DNA from: Flavobacterium cutihirudinis
GTDB taxonomy: Bacteria > Bacteroidota > Bacteroidia > Flavobacteriales > Flavobacteriaceae
Direction: 5' to 3'
Assembly (NCBI RefSeq): GCF_003385895.1
Contig: NZ_QRDQ01000013.1
Span: 84,556-148,555, forward strand
Length of the DNA: 64,000 nucleotides
The position numbers and the translations under genes were made by a program. Below are positions 18,207 through 27,043 of this stretch, in pieces. Every line of letters begins with the position of its first letter. The stretch's first letter is position 1. The notes beneath the pieces are model-generated. The model did no database searches and had not been told where the DNA came from. It was given only the letters and a program-made list of their open reading frames with translations.

Positions 18207-20084
18207 CTAATCTTCTATTTTTCGGACTCTGTCCAGCCACGTAAATTTCAGGATAGTGGTCGTTGCCAAAAAGACTATTAATGCTACAATTGCTTTTGGA
18301 TAATCTTTGATAATAAAGAATATCGGAAGCAAAATCATGCTCGATTGCCATACAATCCCGATTAAACAGTTTAGCATATCTCTGCCAAAATCCTTATTTT
18401 TTTCGAAATTATCGTCTTCTGCTTTTAATACTTTATAAACCGGATTCCAGAATCCCCAAGGTCTTACATTCGAATAGAAAGATTTCAGCACTTCCATATC
18501 TGTTGGTGCGCTTAAAAAAGTTCCTAAAACACAACCCAATATCGAAAACCCAAAAATTAACGGAAAGAGATAAATGGCTTGTACATGTGATAAGTTATAT
18601 AGAAATGAACCTTCCGTTAAATTAGCTTGATTCTGGCCTAAAATAAACTGCAATGAAGCTATAATTAATCCGGCGAACATTCCCCAGAAATAACCCCAGC
18701 CGTTAAAACGCCACCAAATCCATTTTAGGAAATTGGCTGCCACATAACCACCGTAAAGTGCGCTGGTTATCCATAAAGTCAAAGAGTTGATAGAATCAGC
18801 AAAAAAGCCCATAAAAACTCCTAAACCAACAACCAAAAATGAAGAAATCTGACTCACTTTTATGTAATGTGCGTTTGTTGCAACTGGCTTGAAATATTTT
18901 TTATAAATATCATTTACGATATAAGCTGGTCCTGCATTTACAAAAGCTGAAAATCCGGACATAAACGCTGCCAATAAACCGGCAAGCAAAAGTCCTTTTA
19001 TTCCAACAGGAATATATAAATTAACCACTTTTGGCATTAGCAATTCTAAATCAGCTCCGGTTAAACCTGTGTTCGAATTTAGTTCCGGCGCCAGATTTAC
19101 CAATGCGATTACGACAATTCCGGTAATTAACAAATATCTTGGAATGAACAAAATCAAGTTGGTGAACCCACTCATATAAGCGGCTTCTTTTACCGATTTT
19201 GTAGAAAGAATTCTTTGTAAATCGTAACTTGGCGTTGGTCCGGCAACACTTGCAAAAAATCCTTTGAACAAGGTCATTCCTATAAAAGCGCCAAACATTT
19301 TGTATCCTTCAGAATCAATTAAATTATTGAATGTCTGAAATTTATCACTCCACTGGGTTTCAAATTGCCATCCAAAGAAAACATTTTTCCATTCTTCGGT
19401 AATAACCGAATTGATTTGAATATCTGTATAATTTACAAAAGCGTAGCCTGCAATTAGTGTTCCGGCAGTAATCATTATAAGGTATTGTACAACCTCAGTA
19501 GCCACTACAGAAAACATTCCGCCTTTAACAGTATAAATTGTCGTTAAAAATATAATTAGCAAAGCGTAAGAACGCTCTGAAGTCAAGAGTACTAAATCGC
19601 CATAATGAAGCGTTAAATCCCATGGAAGAATAATGGTTACAAATTTCCCGATTCCTTCAAAAAAGTAAGCAATAAAACCAATTGTAGAGATGATGGCGAA
19701 AATTGCTACAATAATATGAGAGGCTTTTCCGGCTCTGTCGCTTCCAAAACGAGTTAAAATCCATTCGGAACCCGTCATTACTTTCGATTTTCTGATCCAG
19801 ACGGCGAGGAACATCATCACAAAAATCTGATTCCAAATTGGCCAAAGCCACATAAACATAAAACTTTTTACACCATATAAGAACAGTACTCCAATCATCC
19901 ATGAAGTTCCCGAAACGTCAAACATTCCGGAGCCGTTACTTAATCCTAAAAAATACCATTTGATCGTTTTTCCACCGAGAAAGTAATCATCTAATCCTTT
20001 TGAAGCTTTTCTTGAAATCCAAATTCCAATTCCTACTGATAAAACAATGTAGGCTATGATGATCGCTATGTCAATGATATTCAT
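18207..20084 (-). CDS. SSS-family sodium:solute symporter (likely sugar transporter)
   Basis: An inner-membrane sodium-coupled transporter of 625 residues with about 13-14 hydrophobic helices. The N-terminal block DDYFLGGKTIKWYFLGLS.GSGMFDVSGT is the family's TM1-TM2 signature. Internal segments such as GLLLAGLLAAFMSGFSAFVNAGPAYIVNDIYKKY fit the sodium/substrate helix. Transcribed towards the GH130 gene 470 bp downstream, it may carry the mannosyl disaccharide or monosaccharides released outside. It is longer than, and different from, the 502-residue symporter of the MurQ operon. Substrate cannot be told from sequence. Confidence 0.88.
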   Translation of the reverse strand: MNIIDIAIIIAYIVLSVGIGIWISRKASKGLDDYFLGGKTIKWYFLGLSNGSGMFDVSGTSWMIGVLFLYGVKSFMFMWLWPIWNQIFVMMFLAVWIRKSKVMTGSEWILTRFGSDRAGKASHIIVAIFAIISTIGFIAYFFEGIGKFVTIILPWDLTLHYGDLVLLTSERSYALLIIFLTTIYTVKGGMFSVVATEVVQYLIMITAGTLIAGYAFVNYTDIQINSVITEEWKNVFFGWQFETQWSDKFQTFNNLIDSEGYKMFGAFIGMTLFKGFFASVAGPTPSYDLQRILSTKSVKEAAYMSGFTNLILFIPRYLLITGIVVIALVNLAPELNSNTGLTGADLELLMPKVVNLYIPVGIKGLLLAGLLAAFMSGFSAFVNAGPAYIVNDIYKKYFKPVATNAHYIKVSQISSFLVVGLGVFMGFFADSINSLTLWITSALYGGYVAANFLKWIWWRFNGWGYFWGMFAGLIIASLQFILGQNQANLTEGSFLYNLSHVQAIYLFPLIFGFSILGCVLGTFLSAPTDMEVLKSFYSNVRPWGFWNPVYKVLKAEDDNFEKNKDFGRDMLNCLIGIVWQSSMILLPIFFIIKDYPKAIVALIVFLATTTILKFTWLDRVRKIED

Positions 20085-20555
20085 TAATTTTTATATTTAT
20101 TTGGTTGGTTAGTTAAATTTTTGGTTGAGTATTTAAAAAAAGCCGCGATTAATAAAGGCCGATTTTTAGTATTCCCGAAACACTAAATGTGAGGAAAAAA
20201 CAAAGGTTTTGAAGTAGCAAATTCTACATTGATCTTAGAATTCTTAAGAAAAACCTGTTGATGATGCGGTATTGATTTTTGGTAAGCATAATGATAATTT
20301 TAAAAAGACTTTTATTATTGTTTGAAATAAATAAGCTGTTAGACAAAAAAAACCTGTTGACTATTGTTTTTATATCTCTTTATTTTACAACTTGCAGTCC
20401 GAATGTTATGACGGTCAACAAAGCAAAATGCTTCATAAAACAATAATAATTTAACTTTAAATTTATACAAAATTGATTTTTGCGTAAATTAATTTAGACA
20501 AACGACATCTAAACGAAGACCAACATCAAAAAAAGTCACAAAACGTACTATTATT
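20085..20555. other. Divergent promoter region, 471 bp
   Basis: No gene seen. The AT-rich spacer lies between the SSS symporter (minus) and the LytS-type kinase (plus) and should carry both promoters. No copy of the LacI-type palindrome or of the GCGTTATT motif was found, so this divergon is probably outside those two regulons. Regulation by the adjacent LytTR regulator is possible. Confidence 0.55.
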
Positions 20556-21614
20556 ATGAATTTTAATTCCAGCAGATTTTATTCGATTCCTTTGCGCTAC
20601 CATATTTTTTTCTGGCTTACGTACTTTTTGTTTAATACTTTTCGCTGGGGAATTTACTTTAACGATTACCTCTATTCATTCAAAACCAATTTATTGGGTT
20701 TTCCTATTCACATGACCTTATGTTATCTGAATATTTTAATCTTTATGCCTTATTTGGTTTACCGAAAAAAATACCTTTTGTACATACTCGCCGTTCTGTC
20801 TTCTATTTTTGTAATGGTGATTTTGAAATTCAATCTTACTTACTTGCTTATCAATCACGACGTTTGGCCAGAAGGTCCTAACAGAATTGATAAACTGACA
20901 CTTACCTACACGATTGACATGATGATAGGTGAACTCTATGTGATCACATTTGTAACGGCAATCAAGATTACGCTGGATTTTATGAAAGAGCAAAAAAGAG
21001 TAACCGATCTCGAAAAATCACAATTGGAAACCGAATTGCTTTTTCTAAAATCTCAAATTTCTCCTCATTTTCTGTTTAACACGCTTAACAACATCTATTC
21101 TTTATCTGTCGAAAAATCAAATAAAACACCAAAAATCGTCATTAAACTTTCGGAATTAATGCGCTACATGCTTTATGAAACCAAAAACAAAAGACAGAGT
21201 TTAGAAAATGAGATACTTTGCATTCAGAATTATCTCGATTTAGAACGCATACGAAATGATGATCGTCTGGAAATAAATATGGCGATTTCGGGCGATATTC
21301 ATGATAAAGAAATAGCCCCAATTATACTACTGACTTTTATTGAAAATGCTTTTAAACATGGCGTAAACAAGAACACCGGAAAAGTAGTAATTGACATTAA
21401 TTTTAAAATAAAAGGGGATTTTCTGCATTTTAGCATCTCAAATCCGCAGCCTGAATTTACGCTTCACGAAGACAATTTTAATAGTTCAAGCGGTATTGGT
21501 ATCGAAAATGTAAAAAAAAGGTTGGCATTAGGTTACAATAAAAACGAGTATAGTCTTTCTTTTAAAAAGAAAAAGAATATTTTTGTCGTAAAGCTTATAA
21601 TTAAAGTCACTTAG
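20556..21614 (+). CDS. LytS/YehU-type sensor histidine kinase
   Basis: A membrane sensor kinase of 352 residues. Four hydrophobic segments occupy roughly 14-140. A coiled linker follows (about 142-165), then the His_kinase domain with the phospho-acceptor His171 in QISPHFLFNTLNNIYSLS. A degenerate HATPase domain holds IENAFKHGV and GIGIENVKKRL. The architecture matches the LytS group that pairs with LytTR regulators, and the cognate regulator is encoded 66 bp downstream. No ligand-binding domain is recognisable beyond the membrane helices. It probably controls the neighbouring transporter/glycosidase operon or its own genes, but that is inference from position. Confidence 0.9.
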   Translation: MNFNSSRFYSIPLRYHIFFWLTYFLFNTFRWGIYFNDYLYSFKTNLLGFPIHMTLCYLNILIFMPYLVYRKKYLLYILAVLSSIFVMVILKFNLTYLLINHDVWPEGPNRIDKLTLTYTIDMMIGELYVITFVTAIKITLDFMKEQKRVTDLEKSQLETELLFLKSQISPHFLFNTLNNIYSLSVEKSNKTPKIVIKLSELMRYMLYETKNKRQSLENEILCIQNYLDLERIRNDDRLEINMAISGDIHDKEIAPIILLTFIENAFKHGVNKNTGKVVIDINFKIKGDFLHFSISNPQPEFTLHEDNFNSSSGIGIENVKKRLALGYNKNEYSLSFKKKKNIFVVKLIIKVT

Positions 21615-21680
21615 CACGACTTTTGCTACTTAAAAACCTTGTCTGCTAAATTTTTTTGAGCAAAAAATAAGAATAAAGAA

Positions 21681-22397
21681 ATGAAGATAAATTGTTTGAT
21701 TATTGATGATGAGCCTTTGGCAATTAATGTTATTAAAAATTATTTGGAACCCCTTGAAGATTTTGAGGTTCTAAATACTTTCAGTAACCCGATTGAAGGC
21801 CTGAATTATTTAAAAAACAATAAAGTCGATGTCATTTTTCTGGATATAAATATGCCTGTACTTGATGGTATAAATTTTATAAAAAGTTTAGAAAATCCGC
21901 CGTTAGTAATCATTACAAGTGCTTACAGCCAATTTGCGATCGAAACCTATGAACTCGATGTTGTCGACTTTTTGGTTAAACCAATTGAATTTCCAAGATT
22001 AATGAAAGCCCTTAATAAGGTTAGCAAACGTCTTGAAACTATAAACAACATCACGCCTGAAAATACAGTAGACAATCCTTTCATTTTTGTCAAAATTGAT
22101 AAAAAAAGGATGAAGAAGATTTTCCTGAATGAAATCTTAGTTATCGAAAGTCTGAAAGATTATTTAAAAATAAGCACTCTTACAAACAAATACATCATAC
22201 ACAGCACTTTATCTGACTTTACTGATTTGTTGCCGGAAAGAAATTTTTTAAGAATTCATCGTTCTTTTACCATTGCCATTGATAAGATTGATGCTGTAGA
22301 AGGAAACAGCATTGAAATTGAAGGTCTAAGATATGTAATTGGAAGATCGTATATGGATCACGTTAAGCAAAGAATTTTAAATTCTTCAACGCAATAA
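21681..22397 (+). CDS. LytTR-family response regulator
   Basis: Cytoplasmic transcription regulator of 238 residues. The receiver domain covers about 1-120, with the acidic pair Asp9-Asp10, phospho-acceptor Asp55 in FLDINMP and Lys in VKPIEFPRL. The LytTR DNA-binding domain spans about 135-235, with LNEILVIESLKDYLKI and FLRIHRSFTIAIDKID. It forms a two-gene operon with the kinase upstream and converges on the ferredoxin gene, leaving only 16 bp between stop codons. LytTR proteins bind paired direct repeats; none could be assigned here. Confidence 0.93.
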   Translation: MKINCLIIDDEPLAINVIKNYLEPLEDFEVLNTFSNPIEGLNYLKNNKVDVIFLDINMPVLDGINFIKSLENPPLVIITSAYSQFAIETYELDVVDFLVKPIEFPRLMKALNKVSKRLETINNITPENTVDNPFIFVKIDKKRMKKIFLNEILVIESLKDYLKISTLTNKYIIHSTLSDFTDLLPERNFLRIHRSFTIAIDKIDAVEGNSIEIEGLRYVIGRSYMDHVKQRILNSSTQ

Positions 22398-22413
22398 AAA
22401 TCTGAAAAGCCGA

Positions 22414-22746
22414 TTATAATTCCAAAATTTCAATTTGTGCACCCTCCAAATCTGTCGAAATATACAATTGGCAGGATAAACGAATATTCTCTTGTTCAAA
22501 TCCCAATTTTGCCAAAGTTGTTGGTTCATTGCGGTCTTTTTTTTGAGAATTCCCTTTGACATCGCTCGCTTTTACAATGCAGGTAGCACATCTGCCAACG
22601 CCGCCGCATTCTCCAAAATCTTCCAAAAAAAGTTTGTCTCTCAGTAAAAACATCAAATTTGGATATTCACCAACAAAGGTTTCAATGGTACGAATTTTAC
22701 CATTTTCTATTGCCGTAAAACTTATTTTCTGCTTCTGCGTATTCAA
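22414..22746 (-). CDS. 2Fe-2S ferredoxin
   Basis: A 110-residue plant/adrenodoxin-fold ferredoxin. Cluster ligands are Cys47, Cys53, Cys56 and Cys92, in the pattern ECGGVGRCATC followed by RLSCQLYI. The soluble electron carrier has no partner enzyme nearby, and its role is unknown. It is translated 7 bp after the DUF488 gene. The pair looks like ordinary chromosomal background rather than part of the glycan locus. Confidence 0.92.
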   Translation of the reverse strand: MNTQKQKISFTAIENGKIRTIETFVGEYPNLMFLLRDKLFLEDFGECGGVGRCATCIVKASDVKGNSQKKDRNEPTTLAKLGFEQENIRLSCQLYISTDLEGAQIEILEL

Positions 22747-22753
22747 AACTTTG

Positions 22754-23107
22754 TTATTTTTCTTTTTGTAAAAAGCTTTTCAAAATTACAGCATGATTGA
22801 TAATCGGATCTTTTGCTGCATATAACAAAGTTAAAGGTTTCTCTTTTGCAATGTTCTGTAAGCGTTTTACTTCTTCAGTTTTAGTTTTTAATTCTTCCAG
22901 ATATAATCTTGAAAATTCCTCATAACGTTCTTCTTTGTGAGCAAACCATTTGCGCAATTCCTGCGAAGGCGCAATTTCTTTATTCCATTCGTCAAATTCT
23001 AAATCTTCGCTTTTCATTCCACGCGGCCATAAACGATCGATCAAGATTCGATACGTTTCATCGTTTGTTTTGGCGTCGTAAACTCGCTTTAGAATTATAT
23101 CTTTCAT
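22754..23107 (-). CDS. DUF488 family protein (YeaO-like)
   Basis: A 117-residue cytoplasmic protein with the family's features: KRVYDAKT near the start, ILIDRLWPRGM (21-31), WNKEIAPSQELRKWFAH and the closing TLLYAAKDPIINHAVIL. The biochemical function of the family is not established. The gene forms a small unit with the ferredoxin 7 bp downstream and is separated from the ROK kinase gene by a strong palindromic terminator. Confidence 0.88.
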   Translation of the reverse strand: MKDIILKRVYDAKTNDETYRILIDRLWPRGMKSEDLEFDEWNKEIAPSQELRKWFAHKEERYEEFSRLYLEELKTKTEEVKRLQNIAKEKPLTLLYAAKDPIINHAVILKSFLQKEK

Positions 23108-23137
23108 TTTTCCAGTACTGAATAAAATTGATTCAAA

Positions 23138-23174
23138 AGATTAGAAGCCGAAATTTAATTTCGGCTTCTAATCT
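23138..23174. terminator. Strong palindromic terminator after the ROK kinase
   Basis: Eighteen-base perfect arms at 23138-23155 and 23157-23174 meet almost without a loop and contain the GC core GAAGCCGAAA/TTTCGGCTTC. It lies between the stop codon of the ROK gene (23227) and the DUF488 start (23107), and should stop the large minus-strand transcript. Confidence 0.82.
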
Positions 23175-23226
23175 AATTCATAAAGATACGAATAGAATAT
23201 TTTGATATCAAAAGAAAACTCTACGA

Positions 23227-24171
23227 TTAGAAATTCGGCAATTCATCTTTTATACGTTCCCAGAAAACGTCGTTATACAAATAACTTGATCCTAAAATAC
23301 TTGTTTGCTCCGTTTCATCAACAATAGAAATCGTCAAATCGATATCTCTGCTCTTAAAGTTTTCCTCCAATTTCGTCAAAAACAATTTGTACGATTTAGC
23401 AATGTTCCCGCCGATAACCAATAAATCTGCATCGAAATTTATAATATATGGAGACAAAAATGAGGTTAAATTATCTGCAAAATTGTCAAATATTTTGGCT
23501 GTGGAATGGTTTTCTAAACCAGCAATTTCTTTTACGCCATCGGTTGCGATTTCCCCGGAAGCATTTTCATATTCTTTTAAAAACCAACGTGTAGAAAAAT
23601 AATTATCGGCAATGTCATTTTCAAATGGTTTATCCCATAAGCAACCATTATTTGGCACATTTAAACCTTGCGTAATAGGCAGTTTATCATCTAAAAATGT
23701 AGCACCAAAACCGGTTCCTAAAGTTATTGCGATTACTTTTTCATGCGCCGAACCTGATATTTGTTTTAATGTACTACCTACACCAAAACAGCTGGCGTCG
23801 TTCAAGAATCTAAAATTTACATTTTTGTTTTTGATGTATTTCAAAAGTTCGTCAGAAACCGAAACATTAAACAATGCTTCAAATTTATTGTTGCCTTTAA
23901 ACATTGCAATTCCCGATTCATACTGAAAAGGTCCAGGCATTGAAAAAGAAATTCCAATCGTCTCATTTTCAGAAATCATTTGATTTTTCTCAATAACATC
24001 AATAGTCTCGTTGATGATTTCTGCCCATTTCTGAAGAATTATTTCCTTTGAAGCCATACAATCAACAGGTCCGCAAAAATAAGTATCAGAAACTATTTTA
24101 AAACTTTCACTATCAACCGCTGCACTGCTTACGTGACTTCCTCCCACATCTACTCCTATAATTATTGCCAT
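23227..24171 (-). CDS. ROK-family sugar kinase (or regulator-like), zinc motif absent
   Basis: A 314-residue cytoplasmic protein. The N-terminal phosphate loop GVDVGGSHVSSAAVD (5-19), the catalytic-region LNDASCFG and ITLGTGFGATF place it in the ROK family. The CxCGxxGC zinc signature of typical bacterial glucokinases is missing; the equivalent region reads NNGCLWDKPFENDIADNYFSTRWF. No helix-turn-helix precedes the fold, so a kinase is likelier than a repressor. It is the last gene of the minus strand cluster that holds NamZ, a serine hydrolase, GH20 and GHL10 genes, though a hairpin (24367-24400) separates it. Candidate substrates are GlcNAc or MurNAc; MurQ needs MurNAc-6-phosphate. It resembles the ROK protein at 49749-50651. 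Confidence 0.82.
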   Translation of the reverse strand: MAIIIGVDVGGSHVSSAAVDSESFKIVSDTYFCGPVDCMASKEIILQKWAEIINETIDVIEKNQMISENETIGISFSMPGPFQYESGIAMFKGNNKFEALFNVSVSDELLKYIKNKNVNFRFLNDASCFGVGSTLKQISGSAHEKVIAITLGTGFGATFLDDKLPITQGLNVPNNGCLWDKPFENDIADNYFSTRWFLKEYENASGEIATDGVKEIAGLENHSTAKIFDNFADNLTSFLSPYIINFDADLLVIGGNIAKSYKLFLTKLEENFKSRDIDLTISIVDETEQTSILGSSYLYNDVFWERIKDELPNF

Positions 24172-24366
24172 TCTTTTTTTATTTTAATTGTTTAACCGAA
24201 ACCGATGCCCTGTGTCATAACACAATGTAATTAAAGCATTTCCACATAACTTTTCATTACAAAACATCATTCAAACTTAAACAGAAAGATTCTTATTTGA
24301 CAATAGTATATTGTCAAATGGCTGTACTAAATAATAGCTTTTAAAGCGCTTATAAACAGTTTTTTT

Positions 24367-24400
24367 CAAAAAAAAGCGGCTCATCTCTGAACCGCTTTTT
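24367..24400 (-). terminator. Terminator after the namZ-like gene
   Basis: Stem AAAAAGCGG/CCGCTTTTT around an 11-13 base loop, with an A/T-rich run on the minus-strand exit side. It lies 36 bp behind the stop codon of the NamZ gene at 24436, separating it from the ROK kinase. Confidence 0.8.
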
Positions 24401-24435
24401 CACTAACCAAACCAAATAAATATAACAAGTGACTG

Positions 24436-25581
24436 TTATTTTTCTTTATAAATCAGATATTGCTTTCTCATTTTTTTAAAAGCTGCAATACCTTCTTTCC
24501 AACTATTTCTTATTTCTTCTTCTGATGTTCCCGCTTCAATTTGTTGTTGTAATTTTTCATTTCCGGCGCGAATGGAAAACTTTCTTTTATCGAAAAATTT
24601 AGATTTATCCGCAGTTGTTTGATATGCTTTTATTAACCATTTTATTTCGAGTCTGTTTATTCTCGGAATTGCAGATAAATCTTCGCCATTACATTCTATA
24701 CCTTTATATAAAGGGTCTTTATCTCCAAAATTAGGTCTTGGAGTAAATGCAAAATCGCTTTTTGGCAAATATGGAGAACCATAAATTTGGAATTGCTTTT
24801 CGGTGCCACGTCCCATACTTACATTGGTTCCTTCGAAAAGACACAAACTCACATACAGATTAATCGACTGATCGTTAGGCAAATTTGGCGAAGGTCTTAC
24901 AGGCAAACTATAACTCATTGTTCTGTTATAATTTAAACAAGGCACCACTGTCAATTTGCATTGAACGCCATCTTTTAGCCATTTTTGACCGTTAATCATT
25001 TTTGCTTCTTCACCCAAAGTCATTCCGTGAAGTAGCGGTGTAGGATGCATCCCAATTCCACTTTTGAAAGCAATGTCCAAAACCGGTCCATCGACAATCG
25101 CAATATTAGGATTTGGGCGGTCTAATACAATCAACGGAATATTATTCTCGGCGCAAGCCTCCATTATTCTATGCATTGTTGAAACATAAGTATACAATCT
25201 TGTTCCAACATCCTGCAAATCAAAAATCATGATATCGATGCCTTTCAATTGCTCTGGAGTTGGTTTGTTATTTTTCCCATAAAGGGAAGTTATAGACAAA
25301 CCTGTTTTCGCATCCACTTCGTCAGAAACGTGTTCGCCAGCATCTGCAGTTCCTCTAAAACCATGTTCCGGTGCAAAAACAGTTTTGATTTTGATGTTTT
25401 TTGATGCTAGAAAATCAACCAAATGGGTTTTCTCGTCAATAATTCCGGTTTGGTTGGTTACAATTCCTACGCTTTTACCTTGTATTAAAGGCAAATACGC
25501 TGTGTAATTCTCCGCGCCTGTTTTTATTTTCTGTGCAAAAGATACTGTTGTGAGCAGTATGCAAAATATTAGTTTTTTCAT
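24436..25581 (-). CDS. namZ: NamZ-type exo-beta-N-acetylmuramidase (GH171, DUF1343), secreted
   Basis: The family, known from Bacillus subtilis YbbC/NamZ, removes non-reducing terminal MurNAc from peptidoglycan glycan chains. This copy has 381 residues with a signal peptide (1-16, ends SFAQ). The Rossmann-like N-terminal domain shows VGIVTNQTG (38-46), APEHGFRGTADAG with candidate catalytic Glu72, and FDLQDVGTRLYTY. The C-terminal part has LCLFEGTNVSMGRGTE and QFQIYGSP. A second copy of 401 residues is encoded at 41520-42725 in the divergent MurQ operon. It lies 162 bp after an AmiE-like serine hydrolase gene, recalling the namZ-nagZ-amiE order of B. subtilis. Family assignment is firm; substrate details are inferred. 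Confidence 0.9.
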   Translation of the reverse strand: MKKLIFCILLTTVSFAQKIKTGAENYTAYLPLIQGKSVGIVTNQTGIIDEKTHLVDFLASKNIKIKTVFAPEHGFRGTADAGEHVSDEVDAKTGLSITSLYGKNNKPTPEQLKGIDIMIFDLQDVGTRLYTYVSTMHRIMEACAENNIPLIVLDRPNPNIAIVDGPVLDIAFKSGIGMHPTPLLHGMTLGEEAKMINGQKWLKDGVQCKLTVVPCLNYNRTMSYSLPVRPSPNLPNDQSINLYVSLCLFEGTNVSMGRGTEKQFQIYGSPYLPKSDFAFTPRPNFGDKDPLYKGIECNGEDLSAIPRINRLEIKWLIKAYQTTADKSKFFDKRKFSIRAGNEKLQQQIEAGTSEEEIRNSWKEGIAAFKKMRKQYLIYKEK

Positions 25582-25635
25582 ACGATTTGTTTTTTTCTTG
25601 CCACTGATTAAAGGATTAAAAGGATATATTTTTTA

Positions 25636-25714
25636 TTTCTCTCGCAGATTCTGCAGATTTAGGAGATTTTTTAAATATTCTGATCTGCTAAATCTGCAGA
25701 ATCTGCGAGAGAAA
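25636..25714. repeat. 25-base inverted repeat (CTCGCAGATTCTGCAGAT type)
   Basis: Perfect arms at 25636-25660 and 25690-25714 with a 29-base spacer. A related, degenerate single copy lies near 31100-31130. It is likely a dispersed intergenic element; it may also end the upstream transcript, although the two genes look functionally linked. Confidence 0.78.
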
Positions 25715-25743
25715 AATCCTTTCAATGTGTGACTAGCCTTATC

Positions 25744-27039
25744 TTAATTATTGATTTGCTTCCAGATTTTAGCACTAAAATCATCTTTGTACATTAATCT
25801 GTTTGTTCTCGTTGGATTTACGCGATTGGTCAGAATAATTAGAAATCTGTTTGTGTCCGGATTCATGAAGAAAAAAGTTCCTGTAAATCCCGTATGTCCA
25901 AAATCATTTGCTTTAAAAAATTCATCTGGTTTTCGTTTGTCGAAACCAAGTCCGCGGTAGATTCCTTCTTTTGTTAGAGGCGAATTCGTGAATTCTTTTA
26001 CCACTTTTGCTTTCAGGATTTGTTTTCCGTTATACATTCCATTATTTAACAGCATTTGGCAGATAACAGAGATTGATTGTGCATTTGCAAATAAACCCGC
26101 ATTTCCTGAAACACCGCCAAAAATCGCCGCAGCTTCATCATGAACATAACCATGAATAGTATCTTTTCTGAAAAAATTATCCAATTCCGTTGGCATTACA
26201 TTTTCAATCGAAGTCCATTTTAACGGATTGTAACCGATTTTTGAGATCCCTAATTCGGTGTAAATTTCTTTTGTCAATTGATCTAATTTCAAACCTGTTT
26301 TGGCTTCAATCATTTGTTTCACCAAAAGCAAATTCAGATCACTATAAACATATTTCCCTCTTGTGTTCGTATTTGCTACAGAAATTTGCTCGTAAACTAT
26401 TTTATAAAATTCCGGATTCAACCACATGTTTTTATAAATCTGAACCCAATTTTCTTTCGGCGTAAAAGAAAGATAATTGGCATCATAAACGATATTCTTG
26501 TTTACATACATCGTATCAAACAAATCAGGATAATTATCCGACTTCTCTTTGCTCAACAAAGGCGAACCATCTGGCGTTGAAAGCAGACTTTGATAAAAAG
26601 TAATACTCGCTTTTAATCCTGAAGTATGTGTTAATAATTCAAACAATGTCAAATCGGCAATTGGCGTGTTTTTGTAAACCTCAACCACATCGCCTACTTT
26701 GTCTTTTAAATCTATTTTGCCTTCACCAACCAAACGCATCGTTACAAGTGTTGCCCCTAAAACTTTAGACATCGAAGCCAAATCGTAAACATCATCTGAT
26801 TTTACAGGCTGTTTTTTCGAGTAATCGTGAAAACCGTAATTTTTCGAAATTAAAACGGCATCTTTATTCCCTACAATAACTTCAGCTCCGGGAAAAAATC
26901 CTTTTTCGAGTGCATTGGTCATCATCGAATCGATGTAAACTTCATTTCGTTTTAGATCAAAAGATTTTTTCTGCGAATAACCATTTATTCCTAAAAAAAT
27001 CAAGGAAACGATTATAATTTTGTTGACACTATTTTTCAT
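25744..27039 (-). CDS. Serine hydrolase of the beta-lactamase/AmiE family, secreted
   Basis: A penicillin-recognising-fold serine hydrolase of 431 residues with signal peptide (1-22, ends GYSQ). The catalytic SxxK tetrad is SMSK at Ser89-Lys92, and YSDLN near 223 is the Tyr-x-Asp/Asn motif. A HTG/HTGFT-like segment (FGHTGFTGTFF) lies near the end. B. subtilis AmiE (YbbE), from the MurNAc operon, is a family member that cleaves MurNAc from the stem peptide. This protein also resembles the C-terminal half of the GH3 fusion at 45310-48306 (for example YDLASMSKVLG against YDVASISKMIS). It lies 4 bp upstream of a GH20 gene's product in transcript order, implying tight coupling. Amidase activity is inference; esterase or peptidase activity is possible. 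Confidence 0.85.
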   Translation of the reverse strand: MKNSVNKIIIVSLIFLGINGYSQKKSFDLKRNEVYIDSMMTNALEKGFFPGAEVIVGNKDAVLISKNYGFHDYSKKQPVKSDDVYDLASMSKVLGATLVTMRLVGEGKIDLKDKVGDVVEVYKNTPIADLTLFELLTHTSGLKASITFYQSLLSTPDGSPLLSKEKSDNYPDLFDTMYVNKNIVYDANYLSFTPKENWVQIYKNMWLNPEFYKIVYEQISVANTNTRGKYVYSDLNLLLVKQMIEAKTGLKLDQLTKEIYTELGISKIGYNPLKWTSIENVMPTELDNFFRKDTIHGYVHDEAAAIFGGVSGNAGLFANAQSISVICQMLLNNGMYNGKQILKAKVVKEFTNSPLTKEGIYRGLGFDKRKPDEFFKANDFGHTGFTGTFFFMNPDTNRFLIILTNRVNPTRTNRLMYKDDFSAKIWKQINN

Positions 27040-27043
27040 ATTT

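Noticed and set aside
18121..18351. Short minus-strand open frame after the symporter
   Set aside because: It is composed of the inverted repeat at 18055-18188 and an out-of-frame part of the symporter gene.
22414..23107. Ferredoxin and DUF488 genes as part of the glycan system
   Set aside because: They are cut off by a strong terminator, have no shared promoter motif and no functional link to sugars, so they look like ordinary background genes.
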